Shown in pieces: positions 29,528 to 39,962 of a stretch of DNA of 64,000 nt. The notes under the pieces are model-generated. The model saw nothing but the letters and a program-made list of their open reading frames with translations, made no database searches and was not told where the DNA came from. Source of the DNA: Branchipolynoe longqiensis (taxonomy: Eukaryota; Annelida; Polychaeta; Phyllodocida; Polynoidae); the NCBI GenBank assembly GCA_030323885.1, contig CM059196.1:37809535-37873534 (forward strand), given 5' to 3'. The position numbers and the translations under genes are program-made. Numbering within the stretch: position 1 is the stretch's first letter; each line of letters begins with the position of its first letter.

Positions 29528-29700
29528 GTGGCAGGATGGTTAGAGTGTCTGACTTTTTTCAAGGTCGGACTCTTAATCTGAAGGTTGGTGGTTCGATTCC
29601 CTGTGCCCCCCACCTCTGCCAATTTGGATTTCCACCGCTGTGTATAACTTACAGCATCATCAAAGGCCGGTTGCTCTCATATCATCTCTATGTGCTGTGG
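29528..29700 (+). mobile_element. SINE-C, tRNA-like head (plus)
   Basis: GATGGTTAGAGTGTCTGAC (box A) and GGTGGTTCGATTCCC (box B) about 45 bp apart. The region between them has a stem-like GTCTGAC / GTCGGAC pair, and a TTTTTT run disrupts tRNA folding. Text beyond box B (CCACCTCTGCCAATTTGG) argues for a tRNA-derived SINE and not a working tRNA. Confidence 0.5.
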
Positions 29701-29829
29701 GAGGTTAAAAATCCCTTTGGTCGGTAAACGTGTACGCTTGGGCTTGCTATCAACAAACTGTCTAATGGTGAAAACAAGTCTATTCAGACTTATCCATTAT
29801 AAGCAGTATAAAGCTTCAAGAGAAAAAAA

Positions 29830-31060
29830 ATGTCTGCCTGTCTGTGTGGCTGTCAGCCTGTCTGTCTGTATCTCTATATGTGTGTGTCTGTGTGTGTATG
29901 ATATATTCCCATCGATATCCACGTGTCCATGTCCATACATCTGCCTTTCTGTCCATCTATATATGTCTGTCTATGTACGTGTATGTGTGTATCCATCTAC
30001 CCATTGGTCTGTCTATCCATATGCCCGCTCATATATGTGTGTGTATCTGTCTGTCTGGGATACTGTAACCCCCAATAGCCTATGTTTACTGTTTGTGCTG
30101 GGGGGTCCATCTATATTTGTATATGTATGTGTGCGTGCATTCATCTGTCACTTGTCAGTGGGTTTGTCTGGCTGTCTCTCGGTGTCTATCTAGATCTGTG
30201 TCTGTATGTTTGTGTATCTGTGTGTATCTGTGTGTGTATCCGTCTATATCTGTGTATCTTTGTGTATCCATCTATCAATCTGTCTACCTGTCTGTATGTA
30301 TGTCAATCTATAGATGTGTGTATGTGTGTACCTCTCTGTCCGTGTGTCTGTCTGTGAACGTATGTGTCTATACCTATGTGTTTGTGTGTATCCATCTATC
30401 AATTTGTCTGCCTGTCTGTATGCGTGTCTGTCTATAGATGTGTGTCTCTGAATATATCCATCTGTCCATGTGTCTGTCTGTGAGCGCATGTGTCTATATC
30501 TATATGCTGTGTGTATCTATCTATCAATCTGTCTACCTGTCTGTACGCATGAATGTTTATATATATGTGTGTCTGTGTGAATCCATCTGTCCATGTGTCT
30601 GTCTGCACACATATCCATTTATATATGTGTCTGTGTGAATCCATCTATCCATCGGTCTGCCTCTCTGGATGCATGACTATCTATAGTTGCATGTCTATGC
30701 GAATCCATCTGTCCATGTATCTGTCTGTGCACATATCCGTTTATACATGTGTGTCTGTGTGTATCCATCTATCAATCGGTCTGCCTGTCTTTATGAGTGT
30801 CCGTCTATAGCTGTGTGTCTGTGTGCACCCATCGGTCCATGTGTCTGTCTGTGCGCATATCCATTTATACATGGGTGTCTGTGTATCCATCTATCCATCG
30901 GTCTGCCTGTCTGTATGCCTGTCCGTCTATAGCTGTGTGTCTGTGTGTATCCATCAGTCCATGTGTCTGTCTGTGCACATATCCGTTTATACATGTGTGT
31001 TTGTGTGCATCCATCAGTCCATGTGTCTGTCTGTGCGCACATCCGTCTACATATGCGTGT
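29830..31060. repeat. About 124-bp minisatellite
   Basis: Units built from TCTGTCTG and ATCCATCTATC words. TCTATC landmarks at 30271, 30395, 30520, 30645, 30768 and 30890 give spacings of 124, 125, 125, 123 and 122 bp. The left 300 bp is more degenerate. Large cysteine/valine/serine-rich frames on both strands come from it. Confidence 0.88.
30062..30107. repeat. 45-bp intruder in the minisatellite
   Basis: AACCCCCAATAGCCTATG, then TTTACTGTTTGTGCTGGG closely matches 11148-11192 inside MITE M14 and has no match to the surrounding units. Confidence 0.6.
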
Positions 31061-31082
31061 CTGTGAGTGAAAAGGGGGGCCC

Positions 31083-31216
31083 GGGGATGGGTGTGTGGTG
31101 TTTGTGTGGTGTTTGTGTGGTGTGTGTGGTGTGTGTGGTGTGTGTGGTGTGTGGTATGTGTGGTATGTGTGGTGTGTGTGGTATGTGTGGTATGTGTGGT
31201 ATGTGTGTGTGCGTGT

Positions 31217-31283
<67 letters not shown>

Positions 31284-31300
31284 GGTGTGGGTGTGGGTAT
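31083..31300. repeat. (GTGTGTGGT)n then (GT)n
   Basis: GTGTGTGGTGTTT-type repeats, then about 60 bp of GT. Confidence 0.92.
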
Positions 31301-31588
31301 GTGTGCTAGGACAGCGCTCTCAGTCGGCAGCTAACCTACATACTGCAGTAGGACTGTGTAAATACTGACACTGGGACACCCAGACAGGTTGAAGCGTGGA
31401 TCGGGGGATAACTGCCAGCTATATGGGGCAGGAAGCACACACTCAGGCCGCAGTTTATTGTGTCATATGGGAGGAACACACTGCGATTCTAACCCAATGG
31501 CATTTTCAACTTCTTTCAAATATTCATCTGCCATCTGGCCACTTGTGTATATGAATCGTGCTATACCAGTGGAGTCTGGAGGAGGTGG
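31301..31588. other. Unassigned region
   Basis: Mixed composition; a 100-residue frame spans it but no family features were seen. Confidence 0.3.
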
Positions 31589-31755
31589 TTGGTCATATCA
31601 GGACGGGTTCCGACTTGTGGCATACTTGTCGCTACCTAGCCTGGCACTCAACATTACTAGGACTGGTTATCTCAATATCAGGATAATGTAACTGAGTAGG
31701 ATATTAGGTCATGGTGCCAGCAGCCTGGTCTCCCAATGGGGCAGTATTATAAGAC
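31589..31755. mobile_element. Two SINE-A fragments joined in opposite orientation
   Basis: 31589-31620 is a minus-strand piece (GGTCATATCAGGACGGG then CCGACTTGTG). 31622-31755 is a plus-strand piece beginning ACTTGTCGCTACCTAGCCTGG and ending in the core at GGGGCAG. Confidence 0.7.
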
Positions 31756-32379
31756 TAATGATCTGAAAATCATCAATAAACTACCCTCCATCGTGTAGGA
31801 AGCCCTTACTGTGACCACGGTAGCTGATGCGTAAACTAAAGTATCATATTCTGTTCTTTTTCTAAACCAAAACAAAGACCAACAACAAAGATTTAAACCA
31901 TCTTATTTACATTTCTACATCTACAAATACAAAGTTGCTAGTTTAATCAAATAAGAATGTACTGACTCAATATCCCTAGTTCCATTCACTGCCACGGCGG
32001 CGCCACTGGCGATTAGGATTGAAACCGCCATCGCCAATAACGCAGGGCGAAATTAGATCAATGCATCAACTTAGAATCAACTTTATTATGTCCGAAATGC
32101 AATATTCAATGTCATGTGTTACAATTGCAATTATAACTGGAAATGAACAACCAAAGCAGCAGTCAAACCAAGTATTGTTTGTCAGGTTTAACAGGGTCCA
32201 TACACATGTGAATATGTGGAATTCAAGGCGATTTCAAGGCTGTTTTTGATAGAAAGTGAAGACTATTTTCATTTGGATTTCAGGGAAAACCGCCATTTCG
32301 GACTAATTTAGATCAGTGGAATTCAAGGCTTTTCAAGACTAATTACCCAAAATAGGTTAAATTCAAGGCTTTGCAAATA
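31756..32379. other. Unassigned region with a short repeat
   Basis: GTGGAATTCAAGGC occurs near 32217 and 32317, and AAATTCAAGGCTTTGC near 32358. No exon recognised. Confidence 0.35.
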
Positions 32380-32525
32380 GAAAACAATGTGCCTAGAGTT
32401 GGATTCGAAAGCACACTTCTGCCACTCCGAGGCTAGCATCTTAACCATTAGGACACCTAGGCACCCTGAAGCAATCAACCTACCCACACCTACCTGTGCA
32501 TGTCACATTTCACCTGAGGAGGTCT
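32380..32525 (-). mobile_element. SINE-B copy (minus)
   Basis: On the minus strand: GACCTCCTCAGGTGAAATG, ACATGCACAGGTAGG, TAATGGTTAAGATGCTAGCC and TTTCGAATCC in the same order as at 1205-1415. Confidence 0.68.
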
Positions 32526-32526
32526 G

Positions 32527-32828
32527 TGTTTGTTTGTTTGTTTGTTTGTTTGTTTGTCTGTTTGTTTGTTTCAGCTTTACATTCTGGCAACATCTAATGT
32601 CATATCAGAAAGCGCACCAACTTGTGACAGTGCACACTCATGGGAACTTTTTAGTGATGTCACACTGGAATGCCAGGCTGCCAGCACCCATGATCTGATC
32701 ATTATCCTGACACTGAGCGGACCAGTCCTTGCCTTATCCTAGTAATGCCGAGCATCAGGCTAGGAAGCAACAAGTATCAATTTTGTACGTCATTGGTTTG
32801 ACTCAGCTGGGATTCAAACTCCAACAAG
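32527..32828 (-). mobile_element. SINE-A with long (TTTG)n tail (minus)
   Basis: A 45-bp TTTG run replaces the usual tail. The core and box B (GGGATTCAAACTCC) follow. Box A is missing. Confidence 0.82.
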
Positions 32829-32853
32829 TCACCTACATCTACATTCAGCTCTA

Positions 32854-33161
32854 TTAAACTTGCATAATTCGATGGTTCCAAGTTTCTGCCATATCTTTTT
32901 AGGCTGCTCGTTATAATCTACTTTATTTTAGTTTAAATTTTCTTATTTTAAAAGTTAACATTGGAGATATTTACAGCGAAAATTTAAAGTAAAAACATGT
33001 CAAATTAATTTTCAAGTGCTTATCAAAATGCTGGACACGAGAAGCATCAGCAGTAACAGATTCCATTAAATCGACTTAGTATTGCTTCTATGCATCAATA
33101 AATGCTCAATGAGCGTATCACTACCAGTATCTAAGTTGGATATGTCAGGTCAAAATTAGGT
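32854..33161. mobile_element. MITE M1, right end lost
   Basis: TTAA then ACTTGCATAATTCGATGG, with internal blocks in order. It is truncated at the next M1 copy. Confidence 0.82.
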
Positions 33162-33548
33162 TTAAAGTTGCATAGTCCGATGCTTTTGAGTTTATGCTAT
33201 TTTCTGAGATAAATATATTATACTAATAGTTATAATCTACTTTACTTTAGTGTGAGGTAACTTTAATTTTAAATGTCTAAGTTTGGAGATATTCAATGTC
33301 AATACATGGCAAAATAATTTTGGCAAGCACGCCAAAACTCTGACACCATAGACTTCAGTAGTAATGGGTTCTACTAATTGACTTATTATGCCCTTCTATG
33401 CAGCAACAAATGCTTAATAAATAAGTGCACCAGTGTCTAAGTTGAATATGTAGAATCCAATCTAGGTAAGTGTCGAAAATTTTATGTTTTCATCAGTTGT
33501 ACGTTGGTTTCCAAAATGTTATGCTTTCATTGGACTATGCAGCTTTAA
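33162..33548. mobile_element. MITE M1, complete
   Basis: TTAA and AGTTGCATAGTCCGATGC at left; GGACTATGCAGCTTTAA at right. The copy before it lies in the same orientation. Confidence 0.92.
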
Positions 33549-33752
33549 TATCTGCAATTTTCAATTAATGTCAGAATACAAGTTATGGCTTCCATTAGGA
33601 ATACTATGCTAATAAATCATTACTTTTTTTTCTTGTTAAAAAAACAACTGTGTGGCTATTACCTCTGCTACTTCCTCCACACGCACCCCCCCCCCCCCCC
33701 CCCACCCCATCCATCTCCAACGTGTTAACCTTAAATTATCGTATCTTTTTAA

Positions 33753-33997
33753 TGGCCGGTGCACACCTACCGTTTGTGCCCCGTTTGTGCACGCACACCT
33801 CCCGTTTCGCGCACAAAAATCTCTAGGTGTGCGCCCCCCGCGCACACCTACCGATTGCGATTCGCGACTTTTCAGGGCTAAAACTGCTTGCTTACGCATA
33901 CGATTCGCGATTCGAAAAATGAATCGGCCCGTTCTCAGTCTTAAGCTCGTCGCGAGTTTTAGTGCGCGAATCGTAAACGGTAGGTGTGCACCGGCCA
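33753..33997. mobile_element. MITE M2 with TAA duplication
   Basis: TGGCCGGTGCACACCTACCG and its inverse, with TAA at 33750-33752 and 33998-34000. The two halves are almost mirror images, so both strands give similar long frames. Confidence 0.92.
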
Positions 33998-34000
33998 TAA

Positions 34001-34107
34001 AGATACAGAATTGGGAACTGTGCAGTGCAATGGGGTTGCACACATAAATATCTTAAACCAATCAACAACCACAAACTAAATTAAATAAGACATTTATGTG
34101 GGTCTAT
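34001..34107. other. Short unassigned spacer
   Basis: Nothing recognised. Confidence 0.25.
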
Positions 34108-34534
34108 CAGGGATGAAAGTGATCTCCGGGAAAACAAATGGAAATTCTAAAGTGACTATGAGAGTGTATTGTATCTAAGATGGCTACACAAACAGGCTTT
34201 ATTATAACCTGATACAGGGATCAAAGTGGTCTCCGGGAAGAAAAGCGGGAATGCGGATATTCTCCCATAGGTTTAGCATTGTCAGGGAATCATGGAAAAT
34301 TTCCGGAAGTCAGGTTTCATATATATTGGTATACGCTGATAGTGCTGTGGCGTTTGAAGCATGCATAGTAGTAGTATACGCTGATAGTGCTGCGGCGTTT
34401 GGATAATGTATTAGTGGTATACACTGATAGTGCTGCGGCACCTGCACCACATATTAGTATAGATCTACGCTGATGGTGTTGCGGGATTGAAAAATCCCGG
34501 AAATCCGCGGAATGGCAGAGATCTTTCATCCCTG
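34108..34534. mobile_element. MITE M5 with duplicated left end
   Basis: CAGGGATGAAAGTGATCTCC at 34108 and again CAGGGATCAAAGTGGTCTCC at 34215; the right end is GATCTTTCATCCCTG. GTCTAT lies just left of 34108 and just right of 34534, so the outer copy is the real left border. Four TACGCTGATAGTGCTG-type units lie between 34331 and 34482. Confidence 0.82.
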
Positions 34535-34691
34535 GTCTATACAGTGAGTCATCGTGGCCGTTGGCAGAATGGCCCGAGCCTGACTAGGTTCTGCAGTGAA
34601 TGAATGAGCTCACACTCAGTAAAAGAAACAGAGCACGATGCTTTATTGAGATCATGTTCAGTTTTGGTCGAAAGTAAGGCACTCTCTGATG

Positions 34692-35021
34692 TTGGTTGGT
34701 TGGTTGTTGGAATTTTACGTCCTGGCAACATCTGAGGTCATATCAGGATGGGAGCCCACTTGTGACAGTGTGCACTCATGGCGACTTTATAATGCTGCCC
34801 CAATGGTAAACCTGGCTGCCATCACCTGATATTCCATCCAGTCATATTATCCTGACACTGAGCCAACCAGCCTTTGTCCTATCCTAATAATGCCAAGCGA
34901 CTGGCTAGGAAGCGACAAGTATCAATTTTATAAGTCATTGGTTTCACTAGACTGGGAAGTGAACTCCCGACTTTCCGCACGGGAGGCATGCGCTCTACCG
35001 ATTGGGACAGCGCATCCGGTC
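34692..35021 (-). mobile_element. SINE-A, full length, tail 2 and head 2 (minus)
   Basis: CACTCTCTGATG is duplicated perfectly at 34680-34691 and 35022-35033. Box B is degraded (GGGAAGTGAACTCCC). Confidence 0.94.
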
Positions 35022-35109
35022 CACTCTCTGATGCTCAATCCCACGCTCCCTCTAATCTATCAAATAAACTATTTTAAATCTACAATAAAGTGTGCGTCTG
35101 CATCTGCCT

Positions 35110-35281
35110 CTCCGGAATGGTTTGCTCAGTAGCCAGCATCAGGATAATTTGACTGAGTGGGATATCCAATCATGATACTGATAACCTGGTCTCGTAGAGG
35201 GGCAGCACTATAGAGCCGTCATGTGTGCGTACTGTCATAAGTTGATACCCGTCCTGATAGGACATAAAACCCCAACTAACA
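35110..35281 (+). mobile_element. SINE-A, 5'-truncated (plus)
   Basis: Starts GAATGGTTTGCTCAG and ends AAAACCCCAACTAAC. The head is missing. Confidence 0.82.
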
Positions 35282-35305
35282 TGTTATTATTTAAATACAT
35301 TGTAT

Positions 35306-35339
35306 GTTTGTTGGGGGTTTTATGTCCTAGCAACATATA
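35306..35339 (-). mobile_element. SINE-A 3' end fragment (minus)
   Basis: GTTTGTTGGGGGTTTTATG, then TCCTAGCAACATAT, only 34 bp. Confidence 0.6.
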
Positions 35340-35720
35340 TTAAATAAAATCTAATCACTGTAGTTAACTCGGGCGGCCATTTTCTGCTTTCTTGTTCCTC
35401 TGTTAATAAAACTGCTGACTCATGCTCTCTCAACACGCGCGCCCGCACACCCCCGCATCCCCCTCCCCCCCCCAGCACACACACCTCTACCTTGGATCGT
35501 CGTACCATTATTTTCGTTAATTCAATTTGAGTTATCCAAGCCGGGAAGCAACCATCATCAGAGATACTGAATGGAACTCGATAATGTCGGCTGCGTTTTA
35601 CTTGTTTACCTGACCGCTCCCGTCCGAATGTCCAGTCGGATAAAGGTCAGAACAAATATTTCAACACTCAACAAACATAAATATGTCTGCTTACTCATGG
35701 CATTCTAATAATACATTATC
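35340..35720. other. Unassigned region
   Basis: A C-rich stretch with CACACACC near 35435-35480. No exon recognised. Confidence 0.3.
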
Positions 35721-35725
35721 TCGAG

Positions 35726-35915
35726 CCCCATGGCGACTTCATAGTGCTGCTACGCTGGGAAATCAGGCCGCCAGCACCATGACCCGATATCCCACTCAGT
35801 CACATTATCCAGACACTGAGCTAACCAGTCCCTGCCCTATCCTATTAATGACAAGCACCAAGCTAGGAAGCGACAAGTATCAATTGTGTAAGTCATTAGT
35901 TTGACTCGACCGGTC
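35726..35915 (-). mobile_element. SINE-A lacking both ends (minus)
   Basis: From CATGGCGACTTCATAGTGC to GTTTGACTCGACCGG. The tail and the tRNA head are missing. Confidence 0.8.
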
Positions 35916-36110
35916 CACACTCCGAACACACTGCTTCAAGAGGGACGGGACCCTCATTTCCGGCAGTGTCCAGTTGAGCGCCGATGCCGAGTGCGCAGGC
36001 GCCGCCCTACAGAGTGCCACATTAGTTCCACTTAAGTGAATGGTGCGCATGCGCCGTTTCAACGAAGACGCCGGTGTTTCTAGTTGTTACGCAGCGGTGA
36101 AGTAAACGGA
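35916..36110. promoter_or_regulatory. GC-rich segment with NRF-1-like words
   Basis: GTGCGCAGGCGCC near 35991 and GTGCGCATGCGCC near 36045 agree with the NRF-1 palindrome. No exon recognised nearby. Confidence 0.25.
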
Positions 36111-36159
36111 GCTGATTTCTGTAATGCTTCACAATAACATGCCTAATTCAGCTAATGAC

Positions 36160-36360
36160 TGGATTGGGGTTTTATCTCCTCGCAACATCGAGTCACATAT
36201 CAGGATGGGCACCGACTTTTAAGTTGCAACACTCTGCACTCATGGTGGTTTTATAGTACTGCCCCCAATAAGGTGTCGTGCTGCTGCCGTGACTTTAGTG
36301 AGTGTAATTTGGGGATGTATGCCCTAACAACACCTGAAGTCATATCAGAGCTGATACCAC
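36160..36360 (-). mobile_element. Degenerate SINE-A fragments (minus)
   Basis: GGGGTTTTATCTCCTCGCAAC to CATGGTGGTTTTATAGTAC, then a second tail-like piece at 36310-36355. Confidence 0.5.
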
Positions 36361-36443
36361 CAGTCCGATATCACGTTTCTCAGAATGGAGAGGTTGCTGG
36401 CTGTTACAGTCGTTAACATAGTAGAGATATGTATCAACACCAC

Positions 36444-36640
36444 GGAAGCACTTAATCAGATTTTCAACAAGTCTCACATCCCTCTTCAATAATTCCAGTC
36501 CGCACACCCAATATGCACATTTTCACGTCAAATATCTCCAAAGTTAACCCTTTCAAATGAAATGTTCTTCAAACTTAAGTAAGATAGATAACGATATTGA
36601 TAATCAACCAAATATACATTTATCTAAAATATTTAAAAAG
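36444..36640. mobile_element. MITE M1 fragment, right half
   Basis: GTCAAATATCTCCAAAGTTA, CTTCAAACTTAAGTAAGATA and ATACATTTATCTAAAA blocks. Confidence 0.6.
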
Positions 36641-36654
36641 AAAGAAAAGCTAAA

Positions 36655-36807
36655 TCAAATCAAATATAACCCTCATATACTGACATAGTAAGGTATGTAA
36701 TATCTGTAATATATGTAATATGTAAATTGTAATATAAATGTAATATGTAATATATATGTAAAATATAATATATATGTAAAATATAATATATGTCATATAT
36801 ATGTAAT
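36655..36807. repeat. ATATGTAAT-rich tract
   Basis: Degenerate TAATATATGTAA repeats that continue after the LINE insertion to about 37145. Confidence 0.8.
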
Positions 36808-37096
36808 CAATCAATCAATAGTTCCATCCTCTAGTCGAGGGTTGGATGCAATGGTTCTCCACTTGTCCCGATGTTGTGCTGTTCTGATAGACTGTGAATA
36901 ATTCAAGCCTGTCCACTGTGAAATATTTGTAAACCATGATGTTCTTGTCTCTCCTCTCCCTCTGCTGCCATTCACCTTCCCTTCCAACAATGTACGGTAT
37001 ATTGAACTCTGACGAATGATGTGGCCAAAATAAATAAGTTTCTTTGTCTGTATAGTGGCAAACAAGCTTTTCTTATTTTTAATTTTTCTGAGAACT
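36808..37096 (-). pseudogene. Short 5'-truncated L-A LINE copy
   Basis: It contains only the last 90 or so codons of the L-A frame, from KNKKSLFATIQTKKL onward, still open to the same stop, and the (ATTG)n tail. One local change (RGRGETRTSW instead of RGRPRTSW) is seen relative to 5297-6211. TATATGTAAT flanks both sides (36798-36807 and 37097-37106), although the flanking AT repeat makes this less certain. Confidence 0.85.
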
Positions 37097-37193
37097 TATA
37101 TGTAATACAAATATATATGTAATAAATATGTAATATATATAATATACACAATACAAAAACAATACACACACACATAACACTAATAAATATCTA

Positions 37194-37719
37194 ATGGGCC
37201 TGTCACATTACAACGCTTCTCGCCAGCGCGCCGCCAATGCGCAAAATCACTTTTAATCGTCAAGACACGTCAAACTTTTCGGCGTCAGCATAATGTATTG
37301 GTAGCGTGCGGCCGACGTCGTGAGAAAAAAAAAAAAAAGTTTGGCGCGCCGTCCTGATATGACCTTAGATGTTGCTAGAATGTAAAACAACAAAGCAACA
37401 GTTTGGCACAACGGGTGGGAACGACCCTCACGTGCACGCGACGTATGCCTAGCATTTGCATAACGTTATTCCAGCGCGTTTAACATATCCCGACACGCCC
37501 CTAACGTCGCCATAATGTTAGCACCCGCGTGTTGTCGCACGTCGAAAGTTTTGTGCAAGCACAAAACTTCGCCGATACCCTGACGCACGCCGCCGACCGT
37601 TGCCATCCACCAACAATTACCAGACACGCGTAACGCTTCGTGACGTATCCCGACGTTCCGCCAAAATATCACATACGTCGACACGCGTTGGCGAGAAGTG
37701 TCGTAATGTGACAGCACCA
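37194..37719. mobile_element. MITE M3 with nested 52-bp SINE
   Basis: GGGCCTGTCACATTACAACG at the left, TCGTAATGTGACAGCACC at the right. GTCAAACTTTTCGGCG near 37268 is shared with the other M3 copies. A SINE-A end lies at 37348-37399. Confidence 0.85.
37348..37399 (+). mobile_element. 52-bp SINE-A insertion (plus)
   Basis: GCCGTCCTGATATGACC through to a short tail 1. AGTTTGGCGC (37338-37347) and AGTTTGGCAC (37400-37409) form a 10-bp duplication with one mismatch. Confidence 0.88.
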
Positions 37720-38090
37720 TAAGTGAAAACTGCCAGTCTGTAGTTTTTTAAACGCTCCCTCACATCAATTGATCTCCCCCCCCCCCCCCCACATCCATGC
37801 CTGATCCTACAAGAACAGGAACAACTGGGGTAATTTGCCGCAGTGGAAGCTGCGTGTTTTTGCTGGCGATGTTAGCCGGCTTGTTGTTAGTGTGTATACA
37901 TAGGTGTACCCGCCGGCGCCTCCATTAGTTCACACACATCCAGAACGAACTGTTTACATTCCACTGACAACTCCCACTCAATCCACTTTCTTCTTCTTCT
38001 TCTTCTTACTCCCCCCCCCCCACCTCACCCATCGTGCCGGAAGGAAGGTCAGACGTTCACGCCCTTTACTCGCAGAAAGGTAAACCTCTA
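37720..38090. other. Unassigned, C-rich
   Basis: Poly-C runs near 37777 and 38010 and a CTT run near 37989. No exon recognised. Confidence 0.3.
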
Positions 38091-38630
38091 CAGGGGAGGG
38101 GAGGGGAGGGGGGAGGGGAGGGGAGGGAGGGGAAGGGGAGGGGGAGGGGAGGGGAGGGGAGGGGTGGGGAGGGGAGGGGAAGATGGGGAGGGGAGGGGGA
38201 GAGAGAGGGGAGGTGAGGGGAGAGGAGGGGAAGAGAGGGAGGGGGGGAGGGGAGGGGGAGGGGGAAGGGGAGGGGGAGGGGAGGGGGAGGGGAGGGGAGG
38301 GGAGGGGAGGGGAGGGGAGGGGATGGGAGGAGAGGGGATGGGAGGAGAGGGGAGGGGGAGGGGAGGGGAGGGGAGGGGGGAGGGGGGAGAGGAGAGGGGA
38401 GGGGAGGAGTGGGGAGTGGAAGGGAGGGGAGAGGAGAGAGGAGAAAGGGGAGAGAAGGGAGAGAGGAGAGAGGAGAGAAGGGGGAGAGGATGGGAATGGA
38501 GAAACGAGAGGCGAGAGAGAGGGCGGAGAGGGCGAGGGGAGAGGAGATGGGAAGGGGGTGTGGGGAAGAGGGAAGTCGGAGATGGAAGTAGAGGTGGAGG
38601 TGGAGGTGGAGGTGGAGGTGGAGGGGTGTA
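38091..38630. repeat. (GGGGA)n purine array, 540 bp
   Basis: Nearly pure purine on the plus strand, mostly GGGGA with GGGAGA variants and a GGTGGAGGTGGA end. Five long open frames on both strands are artefacts. Confidence 0.95.
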
Positions 38631-38927
38631 GAGTTCACAGCCGCACGGGGAGTCAGCGATGTGGACGTGGGAATTAATATATATATATATATATGCCACC
38701 ATTTCTGTTTGATACTTTTCTTATTCTTGTTTTGAAATCCGTTAAAAAAATCTGATAATATATATATAGCTGTTCAATTACAGGCTTTAAATATGAGTGC
38801 TTCCACAGAGAAACAGACTCACCTTTCAATTTTCCCAATATTATCGACAGTATTGGTCTGGCACGACTTTTGTTGTGTGGTTCACTAACAAATCGCCCAA
38901 TTTAAATATACTATAGTCATATCATGA
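38631..38927. other. Unassigned, with an (AT)n run
   Basis: An AT dinucleotide run at 38675-38694; otherwise unremarkable. Confidence 0.3.
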
Positions 38928-39131
38928 GAAGAAGACGAAGAAGAACAAGAAGAACCAAAAGAGGAGGAAGAAGAATAGAACAAAAAGAAGAGGAAGAAGA
39001 ACAAGAAGAAGAAAAAGAAAAAGAAAGGAATAAAGAAAAGAATAAAGAAAAGAATAAAGAAAGAAAGGAATAAAGAAAGAAAGGAATAAAGAAAGAAAGG
39101 AATAAAGAAAGAAAGAAAGAAAGGAATAAAG

Positions 39132-39174
<43 letters not shown>

Positions 39175-39200
39175 AAAAAAGAAAAGAAAAAAAAAGAATT
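38928..39200. repeat. GAA/GAAA purine array
   Basis: AGAAGAAG text, then AAAGAATAAAGAAAG units, then GAAAGAAA. Confidence 0.92.
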
Positions 39201-39357
39201 AGTAGTAAATAGTGCGTGCGTCCCCTGCCCCCACCAGCAACGTCCCCATACCCTGGATGAGCACGTAAGTACACATTTGTTTATACCATTTGTATAACAT
39301 AGCACTTGTTTATAATAGAGCATGGCTGACCTGTTGGTAAGATGGCAATTTGGCACT

Positions 39358-39962
39358 TCGCCCTTTCGCTGGTTGGCGGTGTTCGCTAACAGGGGTACAA
39401 GCGGAACGGACGCCGGTGTGGCAGTTTCCGTGGCACTCCAGTTTGCGAGGGACACATCCATTCAAATGCATTGTCAATGGCCGTGAGCAAATCTTCATAC
39501 AGAAGAAGTCAAATATCTCTACAACTACACCACCTAGAAACAAATCCCTTGGTACACATATAGAAAACATGTGTACCAAAAAGTTTATATTAAATTGATA
39601 AGGATAGGGTTCTGGATTTCTATTAATTTTGAAAAAAAACTAATGTTTTGCACTGCGCATACTGTCAAACTCAAGGCATTGTCAATGGTCGTGAGCAATC
39701 TTCATACAGAAAATACAGCAAAAGTGAAATATCTCTAAAACGACACCACCTAGAAACAAATTGCTTGGTACACAAATAGAAAATATCTTTACCAGTAAAA
39801 AAAACATTATATTAAATTTATAAGGTTAGTGACGATGCTGTTCGATTTTGACGCATGCGCAGAAGCGATGTGTCCCTCGCAAACTGGTGTGCCCCGGAAA
39901 CTGCAACACCGGCGTTCCGACACTCTAAACACCGCTGGGTGGGAAACAAAGTTTCCCCCCCC
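39358..39962. mobile_element. Element M13-like with 90-bp inverted arms
   Basis: The left arm (GGCGGTGTTCGCTAAC, CCGGTGTGGCAGTTTCCG, GTTTGCGAGGGACACATC) is mirrored at 39868-39950. Between them are two copies of the ~210-bp unit also present at 8858-9280 (GCATTGTCAATGG at 39468 and 39676, 208 bp apart). The terminal arms are different from those at 8858, so the unit has been carried by two different inverted-repeat frames. Confidence 0.75.

Noticed and set aside
29528..29610. tRNA gene
   Set aside because: Box spacing is suitable, but a T run breaks the anticodon arm and the sequence resembles a tRNA-derived repeat.
30823..31368. 181-residue cysteine-rich frame that could look like a secreted toxin or mucin
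   Set aside because: It reads through the 124-bp minisatellite and a GT array; the residues are dictated by TGT and CTG repeats.
33636..34047. Two antisense frames of 131-135 residues
   Set aside because: They coincide with the palindromic M2 element, which gives mirror-image frames on both strands.
36811..37065. Independent 84-residue gene
   Set aside because: It is the C-terminal part of the L-A LINE frame, with the same stop and tail as 5297-6211.
38066..38702. Long open frames of 155-204 residues
   Set aside because: Same reason: GGGGA repeat without stop codons, no start context or mixed composition.
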